A stretch of 64,000 bases of DNA, from positions 24,026 to 88,025 of the forward strand of contig NZ_CAJXQY010000001.1 in the NCBI RefSeq assembly GCF_913058315.1, in the 5' to 3' direction. The notes below the pieces were generated by a model. It was given only the letters and a program-made list of their open reading frames with translations, searched no databases and was not told the origin of the DNA. Origin of the DNA: an uncultured Alteromonas sp. GTDB lineage: Bacteria > Pseudomonadota > Gammaproteobacteria > Enterobacterales > Alteromonadaceae. Numbering within the stretch: position 1 is the first letter of the stretch; each line of letters opens with the position of its first letter. The position numbers and the translations under genes were made by a program. Of the stretch, positions 27,719 through 35,686 are shown piece by piece.

Positions 27719-28499
27719 CGTGAAAATTAAAACGCCACAGGAAGTGGCTTTAATGCGTGAGGCCGGCCAGTTACTGGCCCGCGTATTTGGTGCGCTGGAC
27801 GACTTCGTTGCCGCGGGAGTAACCACCATGGCAATCAACGACTTTGTGGAGCGCTACATTATGGATACGCTGCAAAGTCGCCCTGCCAGCAAAGGGCAGT
27901 ATGGCTACGAATACGCGCTAAATACCTCGGTGAATGAGGTGATTTGTCATGGCGTACCGTCGGTAAGTAAAGCCCTTCGTAAGGGGGATATTGTTAATCT
28001 GGACATCACCCTGGAGAAAAACGGCTACATTGCAGATAGCAGTAAAATGTACTGTGTGGGGGAGGTTTCACCGCTCGCCCACAAGCTCGTAAAAGTGACC
28101 TACGAGGCGCTGTGGAAAGGGATTGAAGTCGTCAGACCGGGGGCCAGAGTCGGTGATATCGGCGATGCCGTACAACGTCATGCTGAGCAGTACGGTTATA
28201 GTGTAGTAAGAGAGTATTGTGGCCATGGTATTGGCCGGGAAATGCATGAAGAGCCGCAAATTCTGCATGTAGGTACACCCAACACCGGCCTGATTTTGCG
28301 TGAAGGGATGGTCTTTACCATTGAACCCATGATTAATCAGGGAACCCATAAAACCAAGCTGAAAAAAGACGGCTGGACAGTGATCACCCGGGATCGCAAG
28401 TTATCGGCACAATGGGAACACACCATTGCCGTCACAGCAGACGGATACGAAGTACTGACACTGCGTCCTGAAGAGGCGTTAACAAAAAACGTAAACTGA
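27711..28499 (+). CDS. map: Methionine aminopeptidase type I
   Basis: 262 residues. Removes the initiator methionine from nascent proteins. The five metal ligands of type I enzymes are seen: Asp in NLDITLEKNG, Asp in IADSSKMY, His in GHGIGREMHEE, Glu in FTIEPMI, Glu in AQWEHTIAV. It is not next to rpsB, unlike the housekeeping map of many gammaproteobacteria, so it may be a second copy (inference). It overlaps the ParD-like gene by eight bases and is translationally coupled to it. Confidence 0.96.
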   Translation: MSNVKIKTPQEVALMREAGQLLARVFGALDDFVAAGVTTMAINDFVERYIMDTLQSRPASKGQYGYEYALNTSVNEVICHGVPSVSKALRKGDIVNLDITLEKNGYIADSSKMYCVGEVSPLAHKLVKVTYEALWKGIEVVRPGARVGDIGDAVQRHAEQYGYSVVREYCGHGIGREMHEEPQILHVGTPNTGLILREGMVFTIEPMINQGTHKTKLKKDGWTVITRDRKLSAQWEHTIAVTADGYEVLTLRPEEALTKNVN

Positions 28500-28506
28500 G
28501 CGGTGT

Positions 28507-28533
28507 GCGACAGCCAGATTTAAAGGCTGTCGC
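28507..28533. terminator. Hairpin between convergent map and response-regulator genes
   Basis: GCGACAGCC (28507-28515) and GGCTGTCGC (28525-28533) form a perfect 9-bp stem with a 9-base loop. No strong T tract is present. Confidence 0.6.
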
Positions 28534-28541
28534 CGGCCGGG

Positions 28542-29834
28542 CTAAACCGTTTCCTCATTATTTTCATTTTCAATGACTATCTCAAACTGACGTTTGTGCT
28601 CGCGCTCATATTGCTTCAACTTGCCAATGGTCGCCGCGGAAAAAACATGGCCTGCGGGCAATAGCAGAATATGATTATCATTATACAGGTTATTGCCTAA
28701 TACCATGCCTGCTGTCAGCTCGTCACTGGAGAGGTGATTCTCGATAAAGCTGGGCTTATCGATGTTATTATCGGTGAGCAATAAATCCAGAATTTCGCCG
28801 TCGTAGCGGGTATTGCGGTGTTTTTTGAGCTCAGCTTTAGCGTCTCTGGGTTCCATGCGCTGCGCACTCAAACGGCCGCTTACCAAACGCCAGTAGTCGC
28901 GCGCAATCGCATGAATGCGGGCACCCAGAGGGATTTCCTTGGCCACTTTGTGGTATAAACCGCTGCCATTGTAGTGTTCGAACTGAAATTCGATGATCTC
29001 ACTAATGGGCTGCATATGTTCGGCCGGAGCCAGGATCATCTTCGCCAGATGCGTCTGTGACATATAATCTTTCTGCTGCTGATAAGTGAGCTTGGCAAAG
29101 GGCGGACGGAAATTCTCCGGTTGTAATCCTAGCAGTCCCAGTTCGCCTATCAGGCTGGCATAGGTATAAAGGTTTCTCTCGTCTGTGCTACAGCCAAGTT
29201 TCGCGGCCAGTTTTTTACTGAGCTCGCTAACCTCAATGGCAAATTTGCCATCGATATCAGGGTTAATGGAAATAACATTAAACAGCACCTGCTCCAGAGC
29301 ACGGTTGCGGGTTTCAATACGATTAAGCGCCGCCTTGATTTGCCGGGTACGTTTCTGGACCGTTTTTTCGAGGTCATTATTGACTTCTTTTAACTTGGCA
29401 TTCTGCAGGCGGGTAAGCTTTTGCAGGCGAGCATTCTCGTCCTTAAGCTTGATCCGTTCCAGCCCTTCTTCAATGGTATTAATCAACTCCTGATTATCCC
29501 AGGGTTTTTGCAGGTAACGATGTATACGGCCCCGGTTGACGGCTTTGATAGTGGCGTCGATATCCGCAAAGCCGGTCAGTACCACTCGAAACGTGTCAGG
29601 GTATTTGGCCGCGACCTTTTCGAGCAGCTCGGCACCGGTCATGTTGGGCATTTTCATGTCAGAAATCACGACATGCACGGTTTTCTGCTCCATGATAGCA
29701 AGGGCTTGTTCACCGCTCTCTGCCAGTGTCAGATCTATTTTTAACGAAAACAGCGCCCGCTTAATAGAGCGTAAAATGTTCTGTTCGTCATCAACACAGA
29801 GTACGGAGTATCTGGGTGATTCGGTATTCGGCAT
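28542..29834 (-). CDS. Response regulator with degenerate HD-GYP output domain
   Basis: 430 residues from the ATG at 29832-29834 with GAGGAG five bases upstream; the open frame extends to 29987 but overlaps the upstream kinase gene. The receiver domain occupies about 10-125 (VLCVDDEQNILRSIKRALF; Asp in VVISDMKMPN; KPW), then a coiled coil at about 130-190, then an HD-GYP-like fold at about 205-400. The HD dyad of the active family is replaced (IGELGLLGLQ where LHDVGKV is expected) and GYP reads GLY (EHYNGSGLYHKV). Catalysis is therefore unlikely; it may bind c-di-GMP or a partner. It is the last gene of the operon, 25 bases after the kinase, its presumed phosphodonor. Confidence 0.9.
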   Translation of the reverse strand: MPNTESPRYSVLCVDDEQNILRSIKRALFSLKIDLTLAESGEQALAIMEQKTVHVVISDMKMPNMTGAELLEKVAAKYPDTFRVVLTGFADIDATIKAVNRGRIHRYLQKPWDNQELINTIEEGLERIKLKDENARLQKLTRLQNAKLKEVNNDLEKTVQKRTRQIKAALNRIETRNRALEQVLFNVISINPDIDGKFAIEVSELSKKLAAKLGCSTDERNLYTYASLIGELGLLGLQPENFRPPFAKLTYQQQKDYMSQTHLAKMILAPAEHMQPISEIIEFQFEHYNGSGLYHKVAKEIPLGARIHAIARDYWRLVSGRLSAQRMEPRDAKAELKKHRNTRYDGEILDLLLTDNNIDKPSFIENHLSSDELTAGMVLGNNLYNDNHILLLPAGHVFSAATIGKLKQYEREHKRQFEIVIENENNEETV

Positions 29835-29859
29835 AATAACTCCTCGATGAACCTGACCG

Positions 29860-31530
29860 CTAATTTTGCGTGACGGTTGGGTGTTGGTCATCCAGACCGT
29901 TAATAGGTAAAGCCAGTTCAAATACACTTCCTTCACCTGGCGTACTGGAGACATTAATCTGGCCACCATGCTCCTGAATAATGCCATAGGTAATAGACAA
30001 GCCCAGACCCGTGCCTTGTCCTTCGGGTTTGGTGGTAAAAAACGGATTAAACAGCTTGTCGATATTTTCCTGGCTTATTCCACACCCGGTGTCCTGAATC
30101 CGGACTTTTACGCTGTTGCCTTCCTGCTGTGTGCTGATACTGATAACGCCCTGTTTACCCGTGGCCTCAATTGCCTGGCCTGCATTAATCAGCAGGTTGG
30201 TAAAGACTTGCGTTAACTTGCCCAAATTAAAGTACACTTTCGGTAAATCTGCGAATTGCTTTTCAACCTTACAGATATACTTCAATTTGTTATTAACCAT
30301 TGTCAGTGTGGTGTTGAGGCAATGATTAAGGTCATAGTATTGCGACTCATCTGAGTCGATCCGGGAAAATATCTTAAGGCCTTTAACAATTTCACTGACC
30401 CGCTGAAGACCTTCTGTAGATTCTTCAATAAGGGGCCCGACATCTTCGCCGATAAAGTCCAGATCGTGCTGTGCATAAAAAGCCTGAAGTTCGTCAACTC
30501 TGGCTTTCAATGCCTCAGTGGATTCATCGGCGTTGAGCTTTTTAGCCATATCCAGCAGGATCTGAAACAAAGACAAGTAATCTTTTAACGTGCTTAAATT
30601 ACTGCTGACAAAGCCAATGGGGTTATTGATTTCATGGGCAACGCCCGCGGCCAACTGACCCACAGAAGCCATTTTTTCTGCCTGTAACAATTGTTGCTGG
30701 GTTTCTTTAAGGTGTTTGTTGGCATTTTCCAGCTCAGTATTTTTGTCACTTAATGCCTGGGTTCGTTCTTCAACGATGTGTTCCAGTGAGCGGTTAAGTT
30801 CCCTGAGCTCATTCTGCGCCACACTTCGGTTCTCATATTCGACCGCCAGTGTATCGACCAGGGTATTAAATGACTGGGCCAGTTCTGATAGTTCATCTCG
30901 CCCTTTAATCTCAATGGAAACGCTTTTGTAGTGCTGCGTAGGGATAGCTTGCAGCATGTCCCTGGCACCCTGACGCAAGGATTTCAACTGGGATGTCAGA
31001 TAAGTCCCCAGACCAAAGGAAAAGAGTGCCACTAACATCATTTCCAGCAGGGCCAGAGAAATGATCCAGTTACGAATTTGGATCAGCGACGACTGAACGG
31101 ATGTCACGTCGATACCAATCTGCACTTCACCGAAATACTCACCGGCTACGGTAATGGGTTCCCGGGTGTCATAAATCGAATCGTCAATCCCCTTAACCGA
31201 CGTATCCAGATTAAAGGGTCGCTCAGTAAGTCCTGCACGGTGACGTTGAGCGAGCATCCGTTGCTGGCTGTCGATGACCCTGACATAAGCGATATCCGGG
31301 TTAGTCATGAGTTCTTCCACCGACGCTTCAAGGGATGCGAGATCGAGTGATAATAATGGATCCCGGGTTATAGAGGAGAACAGATTGGCCGTTGTTTGAG
31401 CTCGTTTCACCACGTTTTCTTCGATCAAATCATTAATAAAAGTGAGGCTGGTTATGATCAGCACAAGCAGCAGCGTCGCTTCAATGATTGCGGTACCGGC
31501 GATAGTTTTGGTGCGTAGTGAAAGGCGCAT
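29860..31530 (-). CDS. Membrane sensor histidine kinase
   Basis: 556 residues. First membrane helix at about 12-32, a periplasmic sensor region at about 33-150, second helix at about 153-175, then a HAMP-like segment, a coiled coil, a dimerisation domain with the phospho-His in AAGVAHEINNPIGFVSSNL, and an ATPase domain with N box (QVFTNLLINAGQAIE), DTGCGI, and GTGLGLSITYGIIQEHGG. The order fits NtrB/C4-dicarboxylate-type kinases. It is nine bases downstream of the PhnD-like binding protein, which probably presents the ligand to the periplasmic domain. Confidence 0.95.
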   Translation of the reverse strand: MRLSLRTKTIAGTAIIEATLLLVLIITSLTFINDLIEENVVKRAQTTANLFSSITRDPLLSLDLASLEASVEELMTNPDIAYVRVIDSQQRMLAQRHRAGLTERPFNLDTSVKGIDDSIYDTREPITVAGEYFGEVQIGIDVTSVQSSLIQIRNWIISLALLEMMLVALFSFGLGTYLTSQLKSLRQGARDMLQAIPTQHYKSVSIEIKGRDELSELAQSFNTLVDTLAVEYENRSVAQNELRELNRSLEHIVEERTQALSDKNTELENANKHLKETQQQLLQAEKMASVGQLAAGVAHEINNPIGFVSSNLSTLKDYLSLFQILLDMAKKLNADESTEALKARVDELQAFYAQHDLDFIGEDVGPLIEESTEGLQRVSEIVKGLKIFSRIDSDESQYYDLNHCLNTTLTMVNNKLKYICKVEKQFADLPKVYFNLGKLTQVFTNLLINAGQAIEATGKQGVISISTQQEGNSVKVRIQDTGCGISQENIDKLFNPFFTTKPEGQGTGLGLSITYGIIQEHGGQINVSSTPGEGSVFELALPINGLDDQHPTVTQN

Positions 31531-31539
31531 GACGTCGAC

Positions 31540-32388
31540 TTAGTAGTCCGGTCTCGACAGTGAATTAATACCTAACGCGCGGATATCATTCCAGTCTTTA
31601 TCTGCTGCGGCATCGAGTCGATTGAAATTGAGTTGTTTAAGTAAGGCCCTGCCTTGTTCGGTGGTAACCAGCTTTTCAAACGCAGCGGTCAGTAATTGCT
31701 GGTGGGCAAGGGGGACCCTGCTGTGCGCAGCAATCGCATGGCTGGTATATGCTTTACTTTGCCATAATATCTTAAGTTGTGATCGTTGCGATTCTGGCAA
31801 ATGTTCCAGTGATCGGATAATGCCCCCTCCCGCCACAAAGAGTTCTTTTATTACATTAAGATAGACCGAATCGTGAGAATTTACATAACGGGGGTTAATA
31901 CTAATGCCGGCACGATTCAGTTCGGCGCGGGGGATAATGCTCGCTGCAAAAGCCGCCGGGGCCGGAAAAGCCAGCGTTGACCCCTGCAATTGCTCAATAT
32001 TCGTTATGTTGCTGTCTTTGCGTGTAACGATAATGCCCCGCAAGCCTTTTTCTGAATCCCGTACCAGCGGCTGATAGTCAGCGCGGCTATGGAAAACGAC
32101 ATAGTGATAGGGGTTCATGTAGGCCAGGTCATAGCTGGCACGCGTTAACTCATCCTCAAAACTGGGGATGTCTTTTGCAGTAATAAAGCTTAATGACAGA
32201 CCGGTTTCTGCAGACAGGTGAGCCAGCAGAGGGGTCCACATCTGAGCCAGTCGGAAAGCGGATTGTTGCGGTACAACGCCGAAGGTATATTGTGCTGGCT
32301 GTTCTTCGGCGGCTTGTTTGCCGTTGTCTGAGTTAGCAAAAGCTTTTGTTATTCCCAGTGTTATCAGAATAAGAAGCACTAATTTCAT
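31540..32388 (-). CDS. PhnD-like periplasmic substrate-binding protein
   Basis: 282 residues with a signal peptide to about residue 19 (ILITLGITKAFA). The mature part matches the phosphate/phosphite/phosphonate-binding PhnD family: FGVVPQQSAFRLAQMWTPLL, YDLAYMNPYHYVVF, RGIIVTRKDSNI, LAFPAPAAFAAS, then a C-terminal lobe. No permease or ATPase gene is near; the next gene is a histidine kinase. A sensory role, handing ligand state to that kinase, is more likely than transport. The ligand is unknown; the family also covers oxyanions and small organics. Confidence 0.9.
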   Translation of the reverse strand: MKLVLLILITLGITKAFANSDNGKQAAEEQPAQYTFGVVPQQSAFRLAQMWTPLLAHLSAETGLSLSFITAKDIPSFEDELTRASYDLAYMNPYHYVVFHSRADYQPLVRDSEKGLRGIIVTRKDSNITNIEQLQGSTLAFPAPAAFAASIIPRAELNRAGISINPRYVNSHDSVYLNVIKELFVAGGGIIRSLEHLPESQRSQLKILWQSKAYTSHAIAAHSRVPLAHQQLLTAAFEKLVTTEQGRALLKQLNFNRLDAAADKDWNDIRALGINSLSRPDY

Positions 32389-32414
32389 TTCGCTCTCCGC
32401 TACTGCTGGCAGGC

Positions 32415-32975
32415 TTACGCCTGCATAAACTCTTCAAACAACTGGGTCAGGTCGTGGTTTGAAAAAGGTTTGGTAAGCGTTGCATCGGCCCCCAGGTCTT
32501 TGGCTTTTGCCAGACTGGCGTCGTCGAGCGCCGAAATAACAATAATTTTCAGACCGCGCTGGGACTCTTGTTCACGGGTGTATTGCAATACACTATAGCC
32601 GTCCATCCCGGGCATACTCAGATCGAGTGTCATGACTCTTGGTGAGTGCTGACTCAACATCATGCCTGCCTGGAAGCCACCCGTAGCAATAAGGGTGTCA
32701 TAACCTGCTCGGCGTGCTACCCGCTGAATTGACTTAGCGACTGGCATTTCATCATCAACTATCAGAATGAGAGGCGATGCTTCAGGCTTCAGGCTATCCG
32801 GAATTGGCATATTGTGGCGTTCCAGAAAATCGATGAAATCGTTAATCAGAACCCGGTTATTCCCACGACCAGGCAATTTAAAGCCTTTTAGTTTTCCGCT
32901 TTCCAGCCATCGGATAACCGTTCGGAGGTTAACGTCGCAGTATTCTGCGATTTCGCCGGATGTCAGTGTTTTCAC
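32415..32975 (-). CDS. Excisionase-type HTH fused to a receiver domain
   Basis: 186 residues. Residues 1-55 form a MerR/excisionase-like HTH of the HTH_17 type (SGEIAEYCDVNLRTVIRWLE, SGKLKGFKLPGRGNNRVLIN, DFIDFLERH). Residues 68-186 form a receiver domain (LILIVDDEMPVAKSIQRVAR; Asp in VMTLDLSMPGMDG; Lys in LTKPFSNHD). The DNA-binding domain comes before the receiver, the reverse of most response regulators. It is the first gene of the operon with the PhnD-like protein, kinase and second response regulator. A good promoter lies upstream at 33013-33041; autoregulation at the divergent promoter region is the simplest model. Confidence 0.9.
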   Translation of the reverse strand: MKTLTSGEIAEYCDVNLRTVIRWLESGKLKGFKLPGRGNNRVLINDFIDFLERHNMPIPDSLKPEASPLILIVDDEMPVAKSIQRVARRAGYDTLIATGGFQAGMMLSQHSPRVMTLDLSMPGMDGYSVLQYTREQESQRGLKIIVISALDDASLAKAKDLGADATLTKPFSNHDLTQLFEEFMQA

Positions 32976-33012
32976 AGTTTATCCTCGTTGATTAAGGTTT
33001 AGACGAGCCACA

Positions 33013-33041
33013 TTTATAGCACTATTAATCAAATATGGCAA
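33013..33041 (-). promoter_or_regulatory. Sigma-70 promoter of the HTH-receiver operon
   Basis: On the minus strand TTGCCA (33041-33036) is followed by a 17-base spacer and TATAAA (33018-33013), about 40 bases upstream of the gene start at 32975. Close to consensus. Confidence 0.75.
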
Positions 33042-33053
33042 TTAAGCATTATG

Positions 33054-33079
33054 TATAATTTGCGACATTAGTGACATTG
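33054..33079 (+). promoter_or_regulatory. -10 element and tandem repeat upstream of the REC-EAL gene
   Basis: A perfect TATAAT lies at 33054-33059, but no matching -35 is seen, which suggests activator dependence. It is directly followed by a tandem 9-base repeat, GCGACATTA (33062-33070) and GTGACATTG (33071-33079). The HTH-receiver protein transcribed the other way is the natural candidate to bind here (inference). Confidence 0.5.
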
Positions 33080-33165
33080 TGTTAATTTGTGACTGTCGAA
33101 AAATGAATATCTGTCTGCAAGGAGTCGCACGTCAGATTATTGTTATCATAAATGAGGTAGATAGC

Positions 33166-34857
33166 ATGGCTTGTGATACCCAGGGCGCTAAAAAAGAAGC
33201 AGCGCTGAACTTACTGTTGGTTGATGACGAAAAAAACGTGGTAAACGCGCTGAAGCGTGAGCTAAAAGACCTTAACTGCAGCATAACCACAACGACCTCC
33301 GGTCGCAAAGCCATGTCAGTATTGCGCGAGCAAGAGGTCGCCCTAATGATAACCGACCATAAAATGCCAGAAGTGAATGGCGTTGATCTGGTGCGCTTTG
33401 CCAGACAGTATTCGCCGGACACTCACGTATTTATGCTCAGCGGTGAAGGCGATTTACAGGCTGCCGTGGAGCTGCTGAATCAGCGTATGTTAACCAAATA
33501 CCTGACCAAACCCTGGAACCGACAGGATTTACGGCATGAAGTGGTTAAAGTGCTTAACCAGTGTTGTGAGGTGGGGCAGAAGAGCGCCGCTCAGCAGCTT
33601 GCCGTGTTTACCCAGGAGACGGCGAAGCCTAATCTTCGTGACTACCAGTCCGTGGTGCTGATTAAATTGATGAATGTCTCGGATATCAGCCTGGCCCACG
33701 GCGAGGCCGCATCGCTGGATACCGAAGCCTATATCGGTCAGCGTCTGGAAAACATGGTTACGCAGCCTCATCTGCTACAACGCGTCCAACCCGGTGTGTT
33801 TGCCCTGTATTTGAAAGAGTCTACTGCCGAGATTACCCGGTCGCTATGTTGTCAAATTCGCCAGCAGTTGCAGCGCACTTTCGCCATTAAGGGCTTATCG
33901 ATATTTTGCCACGTGGGTGTGGGTTTTCGAAATCTCAGAGACTCCCAGCTCGAACACGATCTTCTGATCAGCACGCTCATCGACACTATCGTTCGCGACA
34001 GTCACCGCATCAGTATTTCACAACTGGATAATTCCACCATTAGTCAGTACCGCCGGCAGCAACAACTGAGTGCCGAGGTACAAAACGGACTAAGAAATCA
34101 GGAGTTTAAGCTGGCTTATCAGCCGAAAGTACAGCTCAGCTCGGGGATGATAAACAGTGCCGAAGTGTTGCTGCGCTGGGAGCACCATAGTCTGGGATGG
34201 GTTCCGCCGTCGGAATTTGTGCGGCTTGCTGAACTGGATGGTCAGATTGAAGCCATTGGCGAATGGGTGCTGGATCAGGGGTTTAAGGTTGCCAGTGAAC
34301 TCAGACGTTTCAGCGCCGAGTTAAGTAGTATTGCGATTAATATCTCTGCCAAACAATTACAGTCCTCGCATATTGTTGAGTTTATTGGCGAACGTTTGCA
34401 GCACTATTATCTGCCGCCTTCTTTTATTGAATTAGAGCTAACGGAAACCGCACTGGCTGAGAATTCACAGTATCTTGAAGAGCTGTTATGGCAGTTAAAA
34501 TTACTCGGTGTGAGGCTGGCTGTGGACGATTTCGGCGCCGGCTTTACGTCGTTTTCGTATTTATCGAAGTTACCCATCGATACGCTCAAACTCGATAAGG
34601 TGTTAATCGATAATCTGCATACTGACAGTCACCGACAGGAGTTTATTCATAACCTGATTGTCAGTTGTAAAAAACTGGGGATTGAAGTGGTTGCCGAGGG
34701 CGTTGAGGAAGAGGCTGACCTACGCTGTCTTGAAGCCATGCGTTGCGACAAAGTTCAGGGCTATATTTACAGCCCGGCGGTCTCCCGTCAGGAGTTTGAG
34801 AAACTCATGATTCGCCAACCCTTCTATGCCAGGTTCAAGCATCAGCAAATGAGCTGA
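33166..34857 (+). CDS. Receiver - GGDEF-like - EAL response regulator
   Basis: 563 residues from the ATG at 33166 (GAGG eight bases upstream); an earlier in-frame start at 33079 is less likely. The receiver is at about 15-130 (NLLLVDDEKNVVNALK; Asp in LMITDHKMPE). A middle region at about 155-310 has the length of a GGDEF domain but no signature motif. The EAL phosphodiesterase domain is at about 315-555: SAEVLLRWEH in place of EAL (EVL, keeping the metal-binding Glu), ELTETALAEN, DDFGAGFTSFSYLSKLPID, LKLDK, VVAEGVEEE. Most catalytic residues remain, so c-di-GMP hydrolysis is plausible. It is divergent from the HTH-receiver operon and probably receives phosphate from the same kinase. Confidence 0.92.
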   Translation: MACDTQGAKKEAALNLLLVDDEKNVVNALKRELKDLNCSITTTTSGRKAMSVLREQEVALMITDHKMPEVNGVDLVRFARQYSPDTHVFMLSGEGDLQAAVELLNQRMLTKYLTKPWNRQDLRHEVVKVLNQCCEVGQKSAAQQLAVFTQETAKPNLRDYQSVVLIKLMNVSDISLAHGEAASLDTEAYIGQRLENMVTQPHLLQRVQPGVFALYLKESTAEITRSLCCQIRQQLQRTFAIKGLSIFCHVGVGFRNLRDSQLEHDLLISTLIDTIVRDSHRISISQLDNSTISQYRRQQQLSAEVQNGLRNQEFKLAYQPKVQLSSGMINSAEVLLRWEHHSLGWVPPSEFVRLAELDGQIEAIGEWVLDQGFKVASELRRFSAELSSIAINISAKQLQSSHIVEFIGERLQHYYLPPSFIELELTETALAENSQYLEELLWQLKLLGVRLAVDDFGAGFTSFSYLSKLPIDTLKLDKVLIDNLHTDSHRQEFIHNLIVSCKKLGIEVVAEGVEEEADLRCLEAMRCDKVQGYIYSPAVSRQEFEKLMIRQPFYARFKHQQMS

Positions 34858-34908
34858 ACAGGCGGGTTAAAAAAACTTGATGTAGCGCAATAATTGACCT
34901 GCAGATGG

Positions 34909-34937
34909 CTTGAAACTACGCAGTTGGTTAACCATAT
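34909..34937 (+). promoter_or_regulatory. Sigma-32-like promoter of hsp20
   Basis: CTTGAAA at 34909-34915, a 14-base spacer, and AACCATAT at 34930-34937 (six of the eight -10 positions fit CCCCATNT). It lies about 100 bases upstream of a small heat-shock protein gene. Confidence 0.65.
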
Positions 34938-35038
34938 TTAGGATGCAGGGAGCAAGAAATTTCGCCATCACGTAAAGATGACGGAATGGTACCTGAGGAC
35001 AGGTTAGCCAACTATCGGTATCGATTAAGGAGGGGGTT

Positions 35039-35500
35039 ATGAGTTTATTCCCAAGTGTGTTTGGTCGTAATCACCCTGGTGCATTAAAAGGCGAAATTGA
35101 TCGTGTTTTTGATGATTTCTTTGCGGGCTTCCCGGCCATGACAGGTTGGTCATCCGGTGATACTGGCTATATGCCGGCGCTGGATCTGAAAGAAACTAAA
35201 GAAGGGCTTGAGTTAACCGCAGACTTGCCAGCTATGAAAAGAGACGATATTCATCTTGAAATCCGGCAAGACCGATTAATGCTCTCAGGTATGCGTAATC
35301 AGGAACAAGAGTCCAGAACAGACGAAGGCTTTCATGTCAGAGAACGTCACAGCGGCAGTTTCAGGCGGGTTATCGCCTTACCTTTCGCCGTTAATGACAA
35401 TGCTGATGTGGTAGCACGGTATGACAACGGTGTGCTACGGGTTCTTATCCCTCGTCCGGCAACCCCGGCACAAAATACGCAGCGTGTCATAATCAGTTAG
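35039..35500 (+). CDS. Hsp20/alpha-crystallin small heat-shock protein
   Basis: 153 residues. ATP-independent holdase chaperone. The alpha-crystallin domain spans about 45-140 (PALDLKETKEGLELTADLPA, MKRDDIHLEIRQDRLMLSG, GSFRRVIALPFAVN, YDNGVLRVLIPR). The C-terminal tail lacks a clear IXI motif (QRVIIS), so oligomer assembly may differ from IbpA types. AGGAGGGGG precedes the ATG. The upstream sigma-32-like promoter and downstream terminator make it a single-gene unit. Confidence 0.95.
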   Translation: MSLFPSVFGRNHPGALKGEIDRVFDDFFAGFPAMTGWSSGDTGYMPALDLKETKEGLELTADLPAMKRDDIHLEIRQDRLMLSGMRNQEQESRTDEGFHVRERHSGSFRRVIALPFAVNDNADVVARYDNGVLRVLIPRPATPAQNTQRVIIS

Positions 35501-35597
35501 GCCGGCCCCAAGGGCATTTATTTTCGCGCGAATGTCAGCGCCATAAACAGAGATGCCAGCGACTGAACCAAATTGATAAAATCACGTAAAAAGTACA

Positions 35598-35628
35598 GGC
35601 CCCCGCTAGCTGCGGGGCTTGTTTTTTT
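35598..35628 (+). terminator. Terminator after hsp20, overlapping the prlC promoter
   Basis: CCCCGC and GCGGGG arms (about 35601-35606 and 35612-35617, with one bulge in the flanking pairs) are followed by a seven-T run. The right arm and T tract overlap the -35 of the candidate prlC heat-shock promoter. Confidence 0.8.
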
Positions 35629-35646
35629 AGCCGGTGAACCCCATCA
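35618..35646 (+). promoter_or_regulatory. Sigma-32-like promoter of prlC
   Basis: CTTGTTT at 35618-35624, a 14-base spacer, and CCCCATCA at 35639-35646. The -10 matches RpoH consensus in seven of eight positions; the -35 matches in its invariant CTTG. It sits 41 bases before the prlC start. prlC (opdA) is heat-induced in E. coli. Confidence 0.6.
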
Positions 35647-35686
35647 CTACTGCAATAATAAACTGGCAACGGATCCTAAAACCACT

